Positions 45,487 through 56,378 of a DNA stretch of 64,000 nucleotides are shown in pieces. This DNA comes from Opeltia flavorubescens. Lineage: Eukaryota > Ascomycota > Lecanoromycetes > Teloschistales > Teloschistaceae. Position numbers and translations under genes: made by a program. The stretch covers positions 1,116,001 through 1,180,000 of the forward strand of contig KE546978.1 in NCBI GenBank assembly GCA_000442125.1, read 5' to 3'. The notes beneath the pieces were generated by a model. That model was not told the DNA's origin, did not search any database, and saw only the letters and a program-made list of their open reading frames with translations. Position 1 is the first letter of the stretch; every line of letters starts with the position of its first letter.

Positions 45487-46330
45487 TCTGTCTTCGCTGA
45501 ATATGTCACAGCCTATCTCTTTGAGCACGTGGTTCGCTCATCATCGAATGATGACCAAATTACCACTCCCAGCTTGTTTTTGAATACTAACATCCTCAGC
45601 TGGGTTGAGATAGTCGCCGATTCAGGCAATCTGTATTTCGTTACCACGATGGCCCAAATTCTGAAAGCTGATATGGAACGTAGGGCGAAGTACAAATCTC
45701 CGTTGGGCCAGCGGGTGCATTCCATTAGTTCTTGGATTCAAGTTCTCGTCTCTATAGTCACAAATTTCAATCGACCCCTCCTCACATCTCCGCCCTCGAT
45801 GTATTTCCTCAATCCACCCATTTTTCTTTGCAATTCAATCATATACAGACAATACCGTGAGTATCTAAGATGTTTACAGGACGTCGGATAGTCCGAGCTT
45901 GACTGGGATGACCGATTGTCTTGTATCAACTTTCCTGAATCTCAAGTCCTAGCATTCGCCTGTCGAAATATTGTTTCGTCACCGGTCTGGCTGACGGACT
46001 TGTTGTAATTTACCATACAAGTACCCGCCAGGAAGTGGGTCAACTGATACATGGTACGGAAGCCGTTCGACTCCTAGTATGCTGTTCGGCCAACGTCCTC
46101 CTGGCCTTTGGAGGACGAGAAAACATTGTTTCATGGGATACAAGCACTGGGAGTAGGCTATGGACTGTCGACACTAAAGAGAGAATCCTTGCTCTCGGCT
46201 TCGATGAGAATGATACAATCTGTATGGCGACAACGATTGCGAACTATACCTTGTGCTGGAGTGTTAAATCTAGCGAGGAGCTTGAGAAGTTCTTTGTGTC
46301 CGATAACGTCGAAGACGATACCAGTACCTA
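45487..46330 (+). pseudogene. Truncated NACHT-WD40 (NWD) STAND relic
   Basis: The plus strand shows the region that links NACHT and WD40 parts in fungal NWD proteins: LSWVEIVADSGNLYFVTTMA, SPLGQRVHSISSWIQVLVSI and YFLNPPIFLCNSIIYRQYRE. A further piece reads TGLADGLVVIYHTSTRQEVG and NIVSWDTSTGSRLWTVDTKE, the first WD-like blades. The two pieces lie in different frames and contain stops. The N-terminal domain, the NACHT ATPase and the remaining WD40 blades are absent. On the left the piece abuts the kinase gene, on the right the MFS relic. It is a fragment of an NLR-type gene of a second architecture, distinct from the intact ankyrin one at 24 kb. Confidence 0.65.
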
Positions 46331-47965
46331 CCAACGCCCACCAGAGTCTAATTGGTTCCTACTCCTCCACTGTTTCCACAGCTTTCGCAAAATGACCAAC
46401 AATGGTAACGTGTCGAGGAAAACCCCAGCATATATGGTGAAACACCACCCGACATCCAGTGCATAAACTACTGGATCGCGCGCTGTGATACCGGCAGCAG
46501 CCAAGGCGTATCGGATCATGTTGTATTCAGCTTGCGCTGAAGATAGAAATTCCTGATTGAGGTCTATCAGAAGAGTTCCACGGATCTATAGCACATTCCA
46601 GCCCGCCTAGCAGACTTTCCGGATCGTCATGTTAAATACCATGAACAAAACGACCATGGTACTTCCGGTAAACAGCTGTAGAGCCAAGGGTGCCGCAATA
46701 TGCTGTCAGATGTTAGAAAACTATTCCCTAGCACAAGCCATCAGAAAGACACTTGTACGGTGGTAGTCTGTAAAGTCCACACATAGCCAACGACAGCAGC
46801 AATACTGGTCAAAGCAGGAAACCAGCTGCTTTTAAGCCAAACTTCCAGAATCGGAAAGGTGAAGGTATTATCACCGGACGGCAAGTTGATCTCGATGTCG
46901 TATTTCTTCGCTGTTCTCTGGTAGTCATAGTCGAGCAATTTCTCTGCGGAGGCTTCTTCTCAGTTACAGAGCATGGTACATGGCTAGTACGGTTTATATT
47001 CGTCTGTCTAATACGCAGCTAGAATCCCGCCAATTCCAGCAGGCAAATATATCAGGCCTGGCTCAACGTAGTTCAGATCATACAGATCGATGCAGATTCT
47101 CGGAAGAGATGCAGCTAAATGACTGGAAACAGTGTAGAAGATGCCGCCCGTCACCATAATCAAAGACTACTTATCAAGTACAATTGAGAGGCCTGCTAGT
47201 GGATTCGGCCAGCTGAAAAACTCCTCTGGGCTTGTTCGGGAGGGCGTAGTGATTACCTTGTACGATTTCGCACATTATCAACCATCGTCTTATTTAGACC
47301 TCGAGGACTCGATTATCCATTACCGACAATCTTTCTTGCGGTCTTTGGAGGAGAGGACGGTCATGCTTAAAAACTGACAGCCTGAAAGAATTGCGAGCAG
47401 CCAGAAGATCTTAACGCCAGCTGAGTTGCTGAACGGCAACTCCGCCTAGAATCGGCCTGAGGCTCGGAGCTGTGTTCGTACTATGCGGATCCATCAGATG
47501 GTGGCAGTATTATTTCGAGCTGAGTGGAATCACAAGCCCATCAGCATCCCCACACACCAACCTCGTTCTGCTGGAGGGGCTATGTCGGCTATGACACCAT
47601 ATGCCAGAGATATGGTGCCTATGAAGAACGCTATCAGCACCTCGAACCCACCGGGAACGTGGAGAGCTAACCAGAGCTTCCGGCGCTCTAGAGCATTCGT
47701 AACACGAAGAGCGCGGCGTGGGAGTCCTGCAAAGCGAGCCGGACGTTGGCTGCAAAGTAAATCGTGAAGGTCGCAATGTAAAGAGGCCCAACGACCTCTT
47801 CCGATCGACCCAGATCACCGATGATGGATGGGGTAAGTCCTGAAACGTAACCAGGTACGAACGTAATCGTGAGATTGACCAATTCAAATTCGATGTGTGG
47901 AGGTCTCTTCTGCAATGGAGGTGACGGCTGGGTAGGAGATGAAAGCTGCTTAGACCAGAGAACAT
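46325..47965 (-). pseudogene. Broken MFS transporter relic
   Basis: Fragments of a drug-efflux-type MFS protein occur on the minus strand in several frames. Near 47690-47915: VNLTITFVPGYVSGLTPSII, then GPLYIATFTIYFAANVRLAL, which is the helix 2-3 region. Near 46741-46938: FPILEVWLKSSWFPALTSIA. Near 46328-46519: MIRYALAAAGITARDPVVYA, the penultimate helix. Frames change between the pieces and stops interrupt them, so no full protein can be made. The order of the fragments agrees with one ancestral gene. It is unrelated to the intact MFS gene at 18-20 kb in sequence detail. Confidence 0.6.
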
Positions 47966-49151
47966 GGCGGAGAATGACGCTGCGAGTGAAATCCAGCGTT
48001 TAGATGTCTTGCTGAAGGTTGAACGATGGTATCAAGAGTAGGTCCGTCTGGCTGTTCTTCACTCGTGATGGGATATAATACCATATATCATATCGAGCTC
48101 TCCGTGGTAGCCGTGGTATCGTTGGACATTTCCGTCGATCGTCAGCCGCTGGTCCATCAATTTATTGGGAATACCACATGGTTTATGTCACGGTGTGGAT
48201 GGAGAGATCAGCAAAATGTTGCTGCCTGATGCAGCTTGCCACAATGGATCTCACTGGTCTGTGATTACCTGTCACACACGATGGGGTTCAGGGAAGGACG
48301 AATAAGCGAGGGTCGTTCACACAACTCTGGAAAGAAAATCGATCGTCCAACTGCAACCACTACTATGAAATGTCGAGCTAACGATGGTAGAACGAGGCCT
48401 GATGACGTCCGATAGAGGTTGCAACGCACTGTAGATATGTCGAAAGCGGCTGGTAAACATGCATGCATTGTTGTACATAAGCTCGCCGATCCGAATATCG
48501 GTGTATCGATATCTAACCCTTTCGAGATTGCTTGGATATCCTACCGCCGTCCAGTCCCTTCTGGATTGGTAGAGGTGAACCTTTATGGGACAAGGCTATT
48601 GTCATGAACCCTTGAAAGGGGACCGTGATGGATTAGAGACAGAAGACTGAAGGGACATGCATTTCATCTTGTATAGTAGGGCAGGGAGAAGTGGATAGCG
48701 TGTCCTAAACAAACGCATATCTCTTGCAGCTCAATGCTAACACCACTGTCACTGCCGATTTACACGATGCTAGCTAGTCTTAGAGTAAGTCTGACTGCAA
48801 TTGGGTACCTTAAGGTAATGTTGTATACTGTAGTCTTGCATGTACCCCGCCTCTGGCCCCACATCGATCTCCATGCATGAAGCATGACATGCAAATAGTA
48901 TGAAGTATTTACCTAGAACTCAAAAGGAGTCACTGACCTACCTAAGTATAAAGCTCTATGAACGCCCCGAGTACGCGCGAACCCTCAGCTGAGCAGACAC
49001 CAGATGGTTTAAGTATCATCCCGCAAAGTCATTCCTGTATTTACGGAGTCTGAGTCGCTTCGAAAAGCTTGGTATCCTTTTCGGTGAATTGATCGAAAGT
49101 CTATCAATTATCTGCTGCCAAATACACTTGGGTCGTGAACCAAAACATACA
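47966..49151. other. Intergenic, no gene supported
   Basis: Only short overlapping frames on both strands. The left end may include the decayed N-terminus of the MFS relic; the right end includes the promoter of the DUF1989 gene. Confidence 0.45.
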
Positions 49152-50158
49152 ATGACCACGAGGAACCCAGCCCCTGCCTACCAAGCTACCAAAGGCTCGC
49201 CGCTAGACGTTGATAAAGATTTCTACACAAGTATTGGATCATCCAAGTCTCAGGAATTGGTTGAATCATTCGAAATCCCTACCAGGTCTGGCAAAGCATT
49301 CTATGTACGCAAGGGAGACATTTGTCGAATAGCGACCAAGCATGGCCCTCAAGTAGGAGATCTGAATCTGTGGGCAGAAAACAATCCACGGGAACGCTTT
49401 TGGGCGAGCCGGACTCGGCAGCTGCATCGCTCGCATGTGACAACCTTTGACCGACTATGGAGTTGTCTACCATACTTAAGACCAATGTGCACGATTATTG
49501 GCGACACTCTGGCTGGATACAGTGACGACGTCGGTGGTCGGGTTCATGATGTAGGTTCGACCTTCAAGCTCATGTGAAAGGACCCTAGTCATTCGACTGA
49601 CGTTCGTAGCTCCTGGGTACTAGATGTGATCCATATGTGAGTCTTCACTAGAAAGCTCTCATTACTCTGCTAAAGCTTTCTCCAGGTAAATCAGATGCTT
49701 AGTGGCAAAGCGTTCGATTTTAATTGCCACTCCAATCTGACTCGAGCCGTTCTTCCCTTCGGACTTTTCGAATCAGACATACATGACGTTCTCAATGTCT
49801 TTCAGGTCACCGGCTTGAACAAGGACGGTCAGTACTACATGTAAGTTGGCGTAGTTGCCATAGGAACATCCGCACTGATGATGGAAGGGAGCCTTGTCCT
49901 GCGAAGGTAGGTGACTACTTTGAATTCTTCGCCGAAATAGATCTTCTCTGTGCCCTTTCAACTTGCCCTGGAGGAGATCTATCCAGGTGGGGTTGGGGTA
50001 AAGACTCGGATGACGACGATATGCTTCAATGTTGTCGTCCACTTACGGTCGAGATATTCAATCTTACGGATCCGAGCTTGCTAGGTGGCTGGCAGTCACC
50101 TCATCCAGCATCGTACGCCGGCATGCACGGGATCAAATTGCCTACGTTCCAAGCCTGA
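49152..50158 (+). CDS. DUF1989 (urea carboxylase-associated type) protein
   Basis: Exons 49152-49550, 49610-49636, 49686-49840 and 49888-50158 give 283 residues; exon 2 is only 27 nt. Introns have donors GTAGGT, GTGAGT and GTAAGT and AG acceptors. Family signatures are clear: ICRIATKHGPQVGDLNLWAE, PRERFWASRTRQLHRSHVTT, DRLWSCLPYLRP, the join GRVHDLLGTRCDPY, and CPGGDLSRWGWGKDSDDDDM. DUF1989 proteins (related to bacterial urea-carboxylase-associated proteins) probably bind metal through conserved Cys and His; some bacterial members help guanidine or urea breakdown. A nitrogen-scavenging role here is inference. Upstream in-frame codons extend to 49089, but the ATG at 49152 fits the family start. 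Every join keeps phase. Confidence 0.88.
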
Positions 50159-50455
50159 ATTTGTTATGATAGCCATTGATCTCTGTTACGCTTCTTCTTC
50201 TGGACGTAATGGAGGAATGGCTCCTGCTTGGGAGCTCGGAAAGATCACTTCCACCACTCGCCACCTAGTCTTCGTGGGTTTGGTTGTTTAGATGCTGCAC
50301 TCAAGAAAGCGGAGCCGGGGCGGAATTAATCCCCGTAAAGCCGACTACTGATGTCATTGATAATCCGATATTCACATTGTCTCAAGTTACAATCTGTTCT
50401 ACATATATCGCGGGGAACTCTTATTCATAAACAACCCTTAATTATTCACATAAAA

Positions 50456-51615
50456 ATGACTCGAGTACTGCTCACCGGCGGCTCCGGCTTCATTGCCGTC
50501 CACGTCCTCGAGACTCTACTGGCGCAAGGATATTCAGTGGTGGCCAGCGTTCGGTCAGAAGCCAAGGCGCAAATGCTCAAAGACACTTTTCCTGAATATG
50601 GCAAAGATAAGCTGGATTTTGTCTACGTGGCCGACATCGCTCAAGAAGGCGCATTTGACGAGGCAGTCATTTCAGATCCACCATTCGAGTGGGTCCTACA
50701 CACAGCCTCTCCGTTCCACTACAATGTTACCGATACGAAAAAGGACTTCCTTGATCCAGCAATTATTGGTACCACAGGAATCTTGAAGGCAATCAAGAAA
50801 AGCGCACCATCTGTCAAGCGAGTGGTATGATCTCCAAAACCTCTAGACGATCAATGCTGATTGGATCCCAGGTTATCACCAGCTCTTTCGCCGCAATTGT
50901 CTCACCCAAAATCGGAAACAATCCAGACCACACGTACAGCGAGGAGAATTGGAATCCCATCACCTTGGAGGAGGCGATCCAAGATCCAATGAATGGGTAT
51001 CGAGGCTCAAAGACTTTTGCGGAAAAAGCGGCCTGGGATTTCAAGGAGAAGGAGAAGCCGAATTTTGAAGTATCGACAGTATGTTCGCTTTCGAGGCCCC
51101 CCAGCGTCGACATTCTGACATATACTCTGAAGATAAATCCACCGATGGTCTTTGGTCCAGTTCATCCGAAACTCCAAACCCTCGACACCTTAAATACATC
51201 GAACACGCGCATCCGCGATATGATGCTCGGCAAGATGAAGGATGAAGTCCCGAATAGCCCAATCTTGATATGGGCGGACGTGAGAGATGTAGCACTTGCG
51301 CACGTTCGCGCTGCTGAGCGTCCCGAGGCTGCTGGCAAACGGTTCTTTGTGACTGCTGGCTATTTTAGCAACCGAGAAATCGCGGATGAGATTCAGAAAC
51401 TGCTTCCGGATGTGAAGATTGCATCGACAGGAGGAGAATTCCCTGAGGGTAAGTCTCTCACATGTAGCGCTTGAAGATCAAAGCTAACGTTGACTACAGG
51501 AGGAACTTTCAAGTATGATAATTCACGAGCAAGGGAAGTCCTGGGAGTCGAATTTCACAGTCTTAAAGACATGCTGGAGGATACAATACCGACAATGAAA
51601 GCAATCGGCGCATGA
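50456..51615 (+). CDS. GRE2-type NAD(P)-dependent reductase (extended SDR)
   Basis: Exons 50456-50824, 50872-51078, 51133-51448 and 51500-51615 give 335 residues. The N-terminal Rossmann motif is LLTGGSGFIAVHV (TGxxGxxA/G type). Other marks are WVLHTASPFHYN, VKRVVITSSFAAIVSP (catalytic Ser nearby), the active-site pair in GYRGSKTFAEKAAWDF (YxxxK) and NPPMVFGPV. These are typical of fungal methylglyoxal/isovaleraldehyde reductases of the Gre2 family, close to dihydroflavonol reductases. They reduce reactive carbonyls with NADPH in the cytosol. The second intron (51079-51132) is 54 nt without in-frame stop. The gene follows the DUF1989 gene in the same direction after 297 bp; whether they share regulation is unknown. 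Confidence 0.9.
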
Positions 51616-52406
51616 AGTTGTTGATCCAATAATGTGTCGAAGTATTAGACATAGACCAAATTCTCAAAGTACTTACTCCATCAGTGTTGAATTTGACTTC
51701 GTACGCCGTGTATTCCATGTGGATTGCGTTGTTGGGCTGGCTGACCTCGACCTAGCACTTTACCGCTCATTTCCGGATTCTCCCACAATATGTATAATGC
51801 ACGGAGAGAAGTAGCATACTTTCCGAAGTTCGGCAGTGACTTGCAAGTCGTCCCGGAGTGGTGGGCCATAAGATAACAGGCACGAGATACATATCTTCTT
51901 GGCACACCGAAGCACCTCCCAATTTCAGCCAAGCACGCCGTCATTGTTCCACTGCCAAGAATTTCCCGCATACTTCTAGATCCCTTCCTTGCCTTAAGCC
52001 TCTGGGGCTCACGGTCATCAAAGTCTTGGCAAGGTCTTGGCCCGCAGCGGGCCAAGACTTTTTCCTTGGCTCTTTCCACTTTCGCCGTTGACACAGGGAT
52101 TAAACTGCAAAATGTCCCTCGGAAGGATCATGGTAGCTCTTGTCAGGTACACACTCAGGCTGGCGATGGGAAGTGTGGGGAACCCTCCCCGTTGCGAGGC
52201 GAATGCATGTTTCTGCGAGATATCACTGCTACCTTCCTGATCTTGCAGAATGGTAGCTCCGACCACATGGACCTCGGATCTGGATATGCCCTGACAATGA
52301 GGAGCTTCAGAGGGTATAAATTAGTTATGTCTCTTTCATTGAGCTCGCATTTGCTGTTCATCTTGTTCCTCAAAAGTGCAGGCACTCAATTGCAGCCTTG
52401 TACAAC
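51616..52406. other. Intergenic with a GC-rich palindrome
   Basis: No gene is supported; frames on either strand are short and overlapping. The stretch holds the palindrome listed separately and, near its right end, the promoter and leader of the aminopeptidase gene. Confidence 0.5.
52034..52058. repeat. Perfect 12-bp palindrome with 1-nt centre
   Basis: The arms GTCTTGGCCCGC and GCGGGCCAAGAC flank a single A. A further direct copy of GTCTTGGC lies just upstream at 52023. The site sits about 350 bp before the aminopeptidase start codon, so it could bind a dimeric regulator; a chance or structural hairpin is also possible. Confidence 0.7.
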
Positions 52407-54253
52407 ATGCATCTCTCTTACGTAACGTCTGTCCTTGCTCTCTCCTCCTTCGCATCCGCCATCCCCACTGCTCTTGAACCTAGAGCCCTTCCTCTGGTGC
52501 AATCTGTAAGTCACTCTCCATCCTCTGAATTCGCATCAGCTGATCGATCGAAACAGAACCAACTCCGACGTGTCCTACTACGCTCAAACCTGTTAGCCAA
52601 GTCCAAAACCCTCGAAGGCTTCGCGTACGCCACCCCTGAGCGAAACCGCGTCTTCGGCGGAACAGGTCACAATGCTACTGTCAACTACATCTACGACCAG
52701 ATCAAGGCACTTGGTGGCTACTACAATGTCGAACTCCAACCTTTTGTCGAACTGTACTCAGCCGGCAACGCATCCGTGAAAGTCGCCGGTGCGGACCAAG
52801 GAGCTACTTTGTTCACTTATTCACCATCTGGCACTTTTTCGGAGCCGTTGGTCGCAGTGGCGAATCTTGGATGTGATGCTGTACGTCGTCATTTATCCAA
52901 ATTGCACTCGAGGAACTGCCATTAATTGAGTTTGTAGGCCGATTATCCGGATCTGGCCGGCAAAATCGCTCTCATCTCCCGTGGCACCTGCCAGTTCGGC
53001 CTCAAGTCCTCTTTGGCTGGAGCAGCAGGCGCCGACGCCGCCATCATCTATAACAACGTTGATGGAGATTTGGCGGGTACCTTGGGAGCTCCCCCGAGAC
53101 CAGAAGGTCCATATGTGCCTACAGCGGGGATTTCGCTCGCAGCAGGGACAGCGCTAAAGAATCAACTTGCTGGTGGTGCAACGGTGACGGCTGATATCAA
53201 CGTGAATTCTATCGTGGAGAACCGTACTACGTGAGTTTAAAGGTTGTGGGAAGGGGTGATGAATCGCTGACGTGGGAACAGTTACAACGTGATTGCTCAG
53301 ACCGCTGGTGGTGATCCTAATAATGTGCTGGTCCTGACTGCTCACACCGATTCAGTTGTTGCTGTAAGTTTCTGCTGCTTTCGTTCTATCATTCTCCCCT
53401 TGTACACACACGTAATCGCGCGCCTCAGGAAGCTCTCTGAGTGAGCCGCGGTGTTCCCTGTGTACGGACCAGATTAAAACACCCTGAGGAATGGCAACCA
53501 AACCTTCAATGTTGCAGCACTATTCCATAATTGTACTAATATCTTCCCTTCTCTCAGGGCCCCGGCATCAACGACAACGGCTCCGGCTCCGTCGGCATCC
53601 TCGAAGTCGCCATCCAACTCACCAAATTCAGCGTCAACAACGCAATCCGCTTCATCTGGGTCTCCGCCGAAGAATACGGTCTCCTCGGCTCCGAATTCTA
53701 CGTCGCATCCCTCTCCGACGCCGAAAAAGCCAAGATCCGACTCAACCTCAACTTCGACATGATTGCGTCCCCCAACTACAAATACGGCATCTATGACGGT
53801 GACGGCTCCACTTTTGGCACTGTCGGTGCCCCTGGCTCGGCGGAAGCGGAGAAGTTGTTCCAGGACTATTTCACTAATGATGCGGGATTGAAATATGTGC
53901 CTGATGCTTTTGACGGCAGATCCGATTATGCGCCTTTCGCGGACGCGGGGATCGCAGCTGGTGGTCTATTTACGGGTGCCGAGGGTATCAAGACGGAGGA
54001 GGAGGTTGCGCTGTTTGGAGGGAAAGCTGGCGTGGCGTATGATGTTAATTATCATGCTGCGGGGGATAATGTGAAGAATTTGAATATGGACGCGTTTATC
54101 CAGAATGATAAGGCGATTGCGCATGCGGTTGCGACTTATGGGAGGAGTTTTTCGAGTTTGCCGCCGAAGAGTGTGCCGAGGGCTGTGAGGAAGAGGGAGG
54201 AGAAGGATTTGACGAGGGGGGGGAGGTTTGATTTGTATTTTCTTGTGGAGTAG
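52407..54253 (+). CDS. Secreted M28 aminopeptidase with PA domain
   Basis: Exons 52407-52505, 52557-52880, 52938-53230, 53282-53363 and 53558-54253 give 497 residues. A signal peptide is present (MHLSYVTSVLALSSFASA). The PA domain includes LAGKIALISRGTCQFGLKSS. The M28 zinc site shows its usual ligands: His in LTAHTDSV, Asp in GINDNGSGS, the Glu pair in VSAEEYGLLGS, Asp in NFDMIASP and His in VNYHAAGDN. The layout equals vacuolar or secreted aminopeptidase Y-type enzymes (LAP2 group) that cleave N-terminal residues. Two introns (52506-52556, 53231-53281) are 51 nt; the last one is 194 nt. The C-terminal tail is basic and unlike the rest. It probably acts outside the cell on peptide nutrients. 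Confidence 0.92.
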
Positions 54254-55071
54254 GGAGGTGGAGGGGGTGTATAACTGTGATAGTTGATAATTTGATCTTT
54301 GTTGTATCGTACTTGGTCTGTTTTTTTGTGATCTGGATGGCTATGTTCAACGTTCTAGCAGTTTACTCGACTTGGTATGTTCATGTCAGTGGCTGGTTAC
54401 AAGCTCGACGAAGGAATCAATTAGCAATTCTCCATACACATGTAATGAAAAGCTGCAGGGTACAACAGCTGTTGGTGTAGAGTAGATGTAGAATAGTAGA
54501 TCGTTGCAATGAAGATTGATATCGCAGGAATATTCAATATGGAAACGAAAAATTGGTATATATATCATATTTTGATGCTTATCATTCATCGCCCGTATGG
54601 CCTGGTGACGACCAGTGTCGATGGCCTACTGAAGAAGTAGTTGTCTGGCAAATGGCCTGCTGAAGAAGCAGTTTCTATAACGGAGTAAAACCCATTAGGG
54701 TTTTCGTAGGGTTCGACCCCGGGTTCAATCCCCGGGCTCGGCCTGAGCTTTTGCTTTTCATTTGCTTTTTGTTCGATCAATTGATGACTTAGTTTTCCCC
54801 TTAAAGCTAATTGATAGATTGCATGATGCTAGGACATTATTGGAAACAGGGTCGTGACTGCCTTTCCCGTTATTGATGAAAGATGTATTCATGCAATGAT
54901 CAATACTGCCGATCTGGGAAATGCTTCATCTCATATTCAATTGTCTATTTCTAGCCGATAACCGAGCTCATTACACAGTCTTTGTTGAAGCATCAGTATC
55001 AATTCTTGTTACACACCTTTGCCTTGATACCTGTACTTTTTCATGTCCATCGTAGCCATCCCAGGGCAGCG
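54254..55071. other. Intergenic with repeat sequences
   Basis: No gene. An imperfect direct repeat occurs at 54621-54642 and 54652-54673 (ATGGCCTACTGAAGAAGTAG against ATGGCCTGCTGAAGAAGCAG). It lies beside the SINE-like copy at 54701-54772. Confidence 0.55.
54701..54772 (+). repeat. SINE-like repeat, copy A
   Basis: Starts TTTTCGTAGGGTTCGACCCC and ends in TGAGCTTTTGCTTTT plus T-rich sequence. It contains two overlapping matches to the tRNA B box (GGTTCGACCCC and GGTTCAATCCC). The same element recurs reversed at 60050-60112 and in part at 56111-56160. It looks like the 3' half of a tRNA-derived SINE; no A box or target duplication was established. Confidence 0.55.
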
Positions 55072-55540
55072 ATGACTCGTATTCAAGGTCACCGCCGTGC
55101 AGACAGATCAGTCATCCACGATCACGCAGAAACCATACACAGAGATGGAGGGAACCTAGACCTACTCAGTCGCAAACAACGTAGATACCTTGGCGGCAAA
55201 TATCCGAACGTATACCCACAATGGACGCGACGAGCTCTACTCCCTCGCAAGCACAGATCCTCACAGCCTCGAACGCAATCATCGATTGATGAAGAGGTGG
55301 ACAGATTCTTGGACACTATTCCGCTACATCCCAGTGACTTCGAAAAGCTATGTCTGTTGACAATACTACACTAGGAAGACCTGAAACCTGGCTAACTTGT
55401 GTATCGCTGGAGCAGTTGGACGAGGATCTAGAACTCGTCACATCAATGACCGTACGCCGCACACTACTATGCATGAGACAAGCGAGGAGAAAAAGGCTCG
55501 TCAGCGTCACAGTGATATGATCAGAGAATCTTTTGGCGAG

Positions 55541-55571
<31 letters not shown>

Positions 55572-55780
55572 CAACGTACGTGAGCTATGCGGCAAGACAG
55601 ATCGAAGAAGAGACTCAAGCTATGCTAAGGAGGGAGGAGGTATCAGCTCGAATCCATGAGACGAACATGGCGCGGCGGAGGGAGGAAATCCAGCTGCGGA
55701 GAGAAGAGATGGAAGTCGTACTTGAACACGAAAGAGCTTTGGCAAGATGGAGGACCCAGGCCAATGCTCTTGGTCATTGA
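55072..55780 (+). CDS. Unknown tandem-paralogue protein 1 (module plus coiled coil)
   Basis: Exons 55072-55333 and 55416-55780 give 208 residues; the intron has donor GTGACT, a GGCTAAC branch site and acceptor GCAG, phase 1. The first exon carries a basic module LSRKQRRYLGGKYPNVYPQW that is shared with the next gene. It is followed by a linker with SSQPRTQSSIDEEVDRFLD. The second exon has a microsatellite-coded stretch of six Glu-Pro (GAGCCA repeats, 55538-55573) and an Arg/Glu-rich helix of about 60 residues, likely a coiled coil. I recognise no family. It lies between inverted SINE-like repeats. The exon total is a multiple of three and the splice signals agree with the paralogue, which supports the model. 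Confidence 0.55.
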
Positions 55781-56378
55781 AGTTAGATTGCAAGAATGCC
55801 GACCGGAGGCAGCGGTGGGTATCAGTGTATTTCATGAGGCGATTGCTAGGAGCTCCTGAATGTGCTTCACACCGAGCTATCATTAGCTGAAGATCTTGTT
55901 GTGGCAGGCTCTTGCAGACTGATGCGTGAGATGAGGGATGATCCCAGATAATTTTCTAGACCAATCGAAGCGGTGATTCATGACGACTACTCCTCGTAAT
56001 GACATGGTGTGTTGTATCTGATCTAGTCACTCGCAATGACACTTCTCGAAGTCGACGTATCGTGACCCATAGAGTTTCATCGTTGCTAGAAAGCGGCAGA
56101 CAATGACTATCGGTCTGAGCTTTTGCTTTTTGTTTTTCTCTTTGTTTTTGCTTCTTTTGCGTCGATACCTTTCCTGGTCGGGCCGCTACTATAATATGGC
56201 CATCATTTCACTTTATGTGTAGACTCCAGTCGACCAAAGTGGATCAACAGGACATATGCGTGATCAAACGATAAGCGAGGTAAGCTTCATACTCCTCAGC
56301 AACTTGATTCCTTCAATCAATCTTTCTTTCTTTTCTCTTTTCAATTTGTACAACGGCTCACACCACAAGGGTCCTACC
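55781..56378. other. Intergenic between the two paralogues
   Basis: Contains SINE-like copy C and the promoter of paralogue 2. No reading frame is supported. Confidence 0.5.
56111..56160 (+). repeat. SINE-like repeat, copy C (partial)
   Basis: Begins CGGTCTGAGCTTTTGCTTTT and continues as T-rich sequence with GTTTTT and CTTTG words. It matches only the 3' tail of copies A and B; the B-box-like part is missing. Orientation is as copy A. Confidence 0.5.

Noticed and set aside
43400-49100. Repeat-induced point mutation as cause of the decay zone
   Set aside because: The relics keep ordinary base composition and are broken by frameshifts and truncation, not by pervasive C-to-T change.
55538-55573. 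Six GAGCCA repeats as a separate functional element
   Set aside because: It is an in-frame microsatellite coding Glu-Pro inside paralogue 1 and needs no further explanation.
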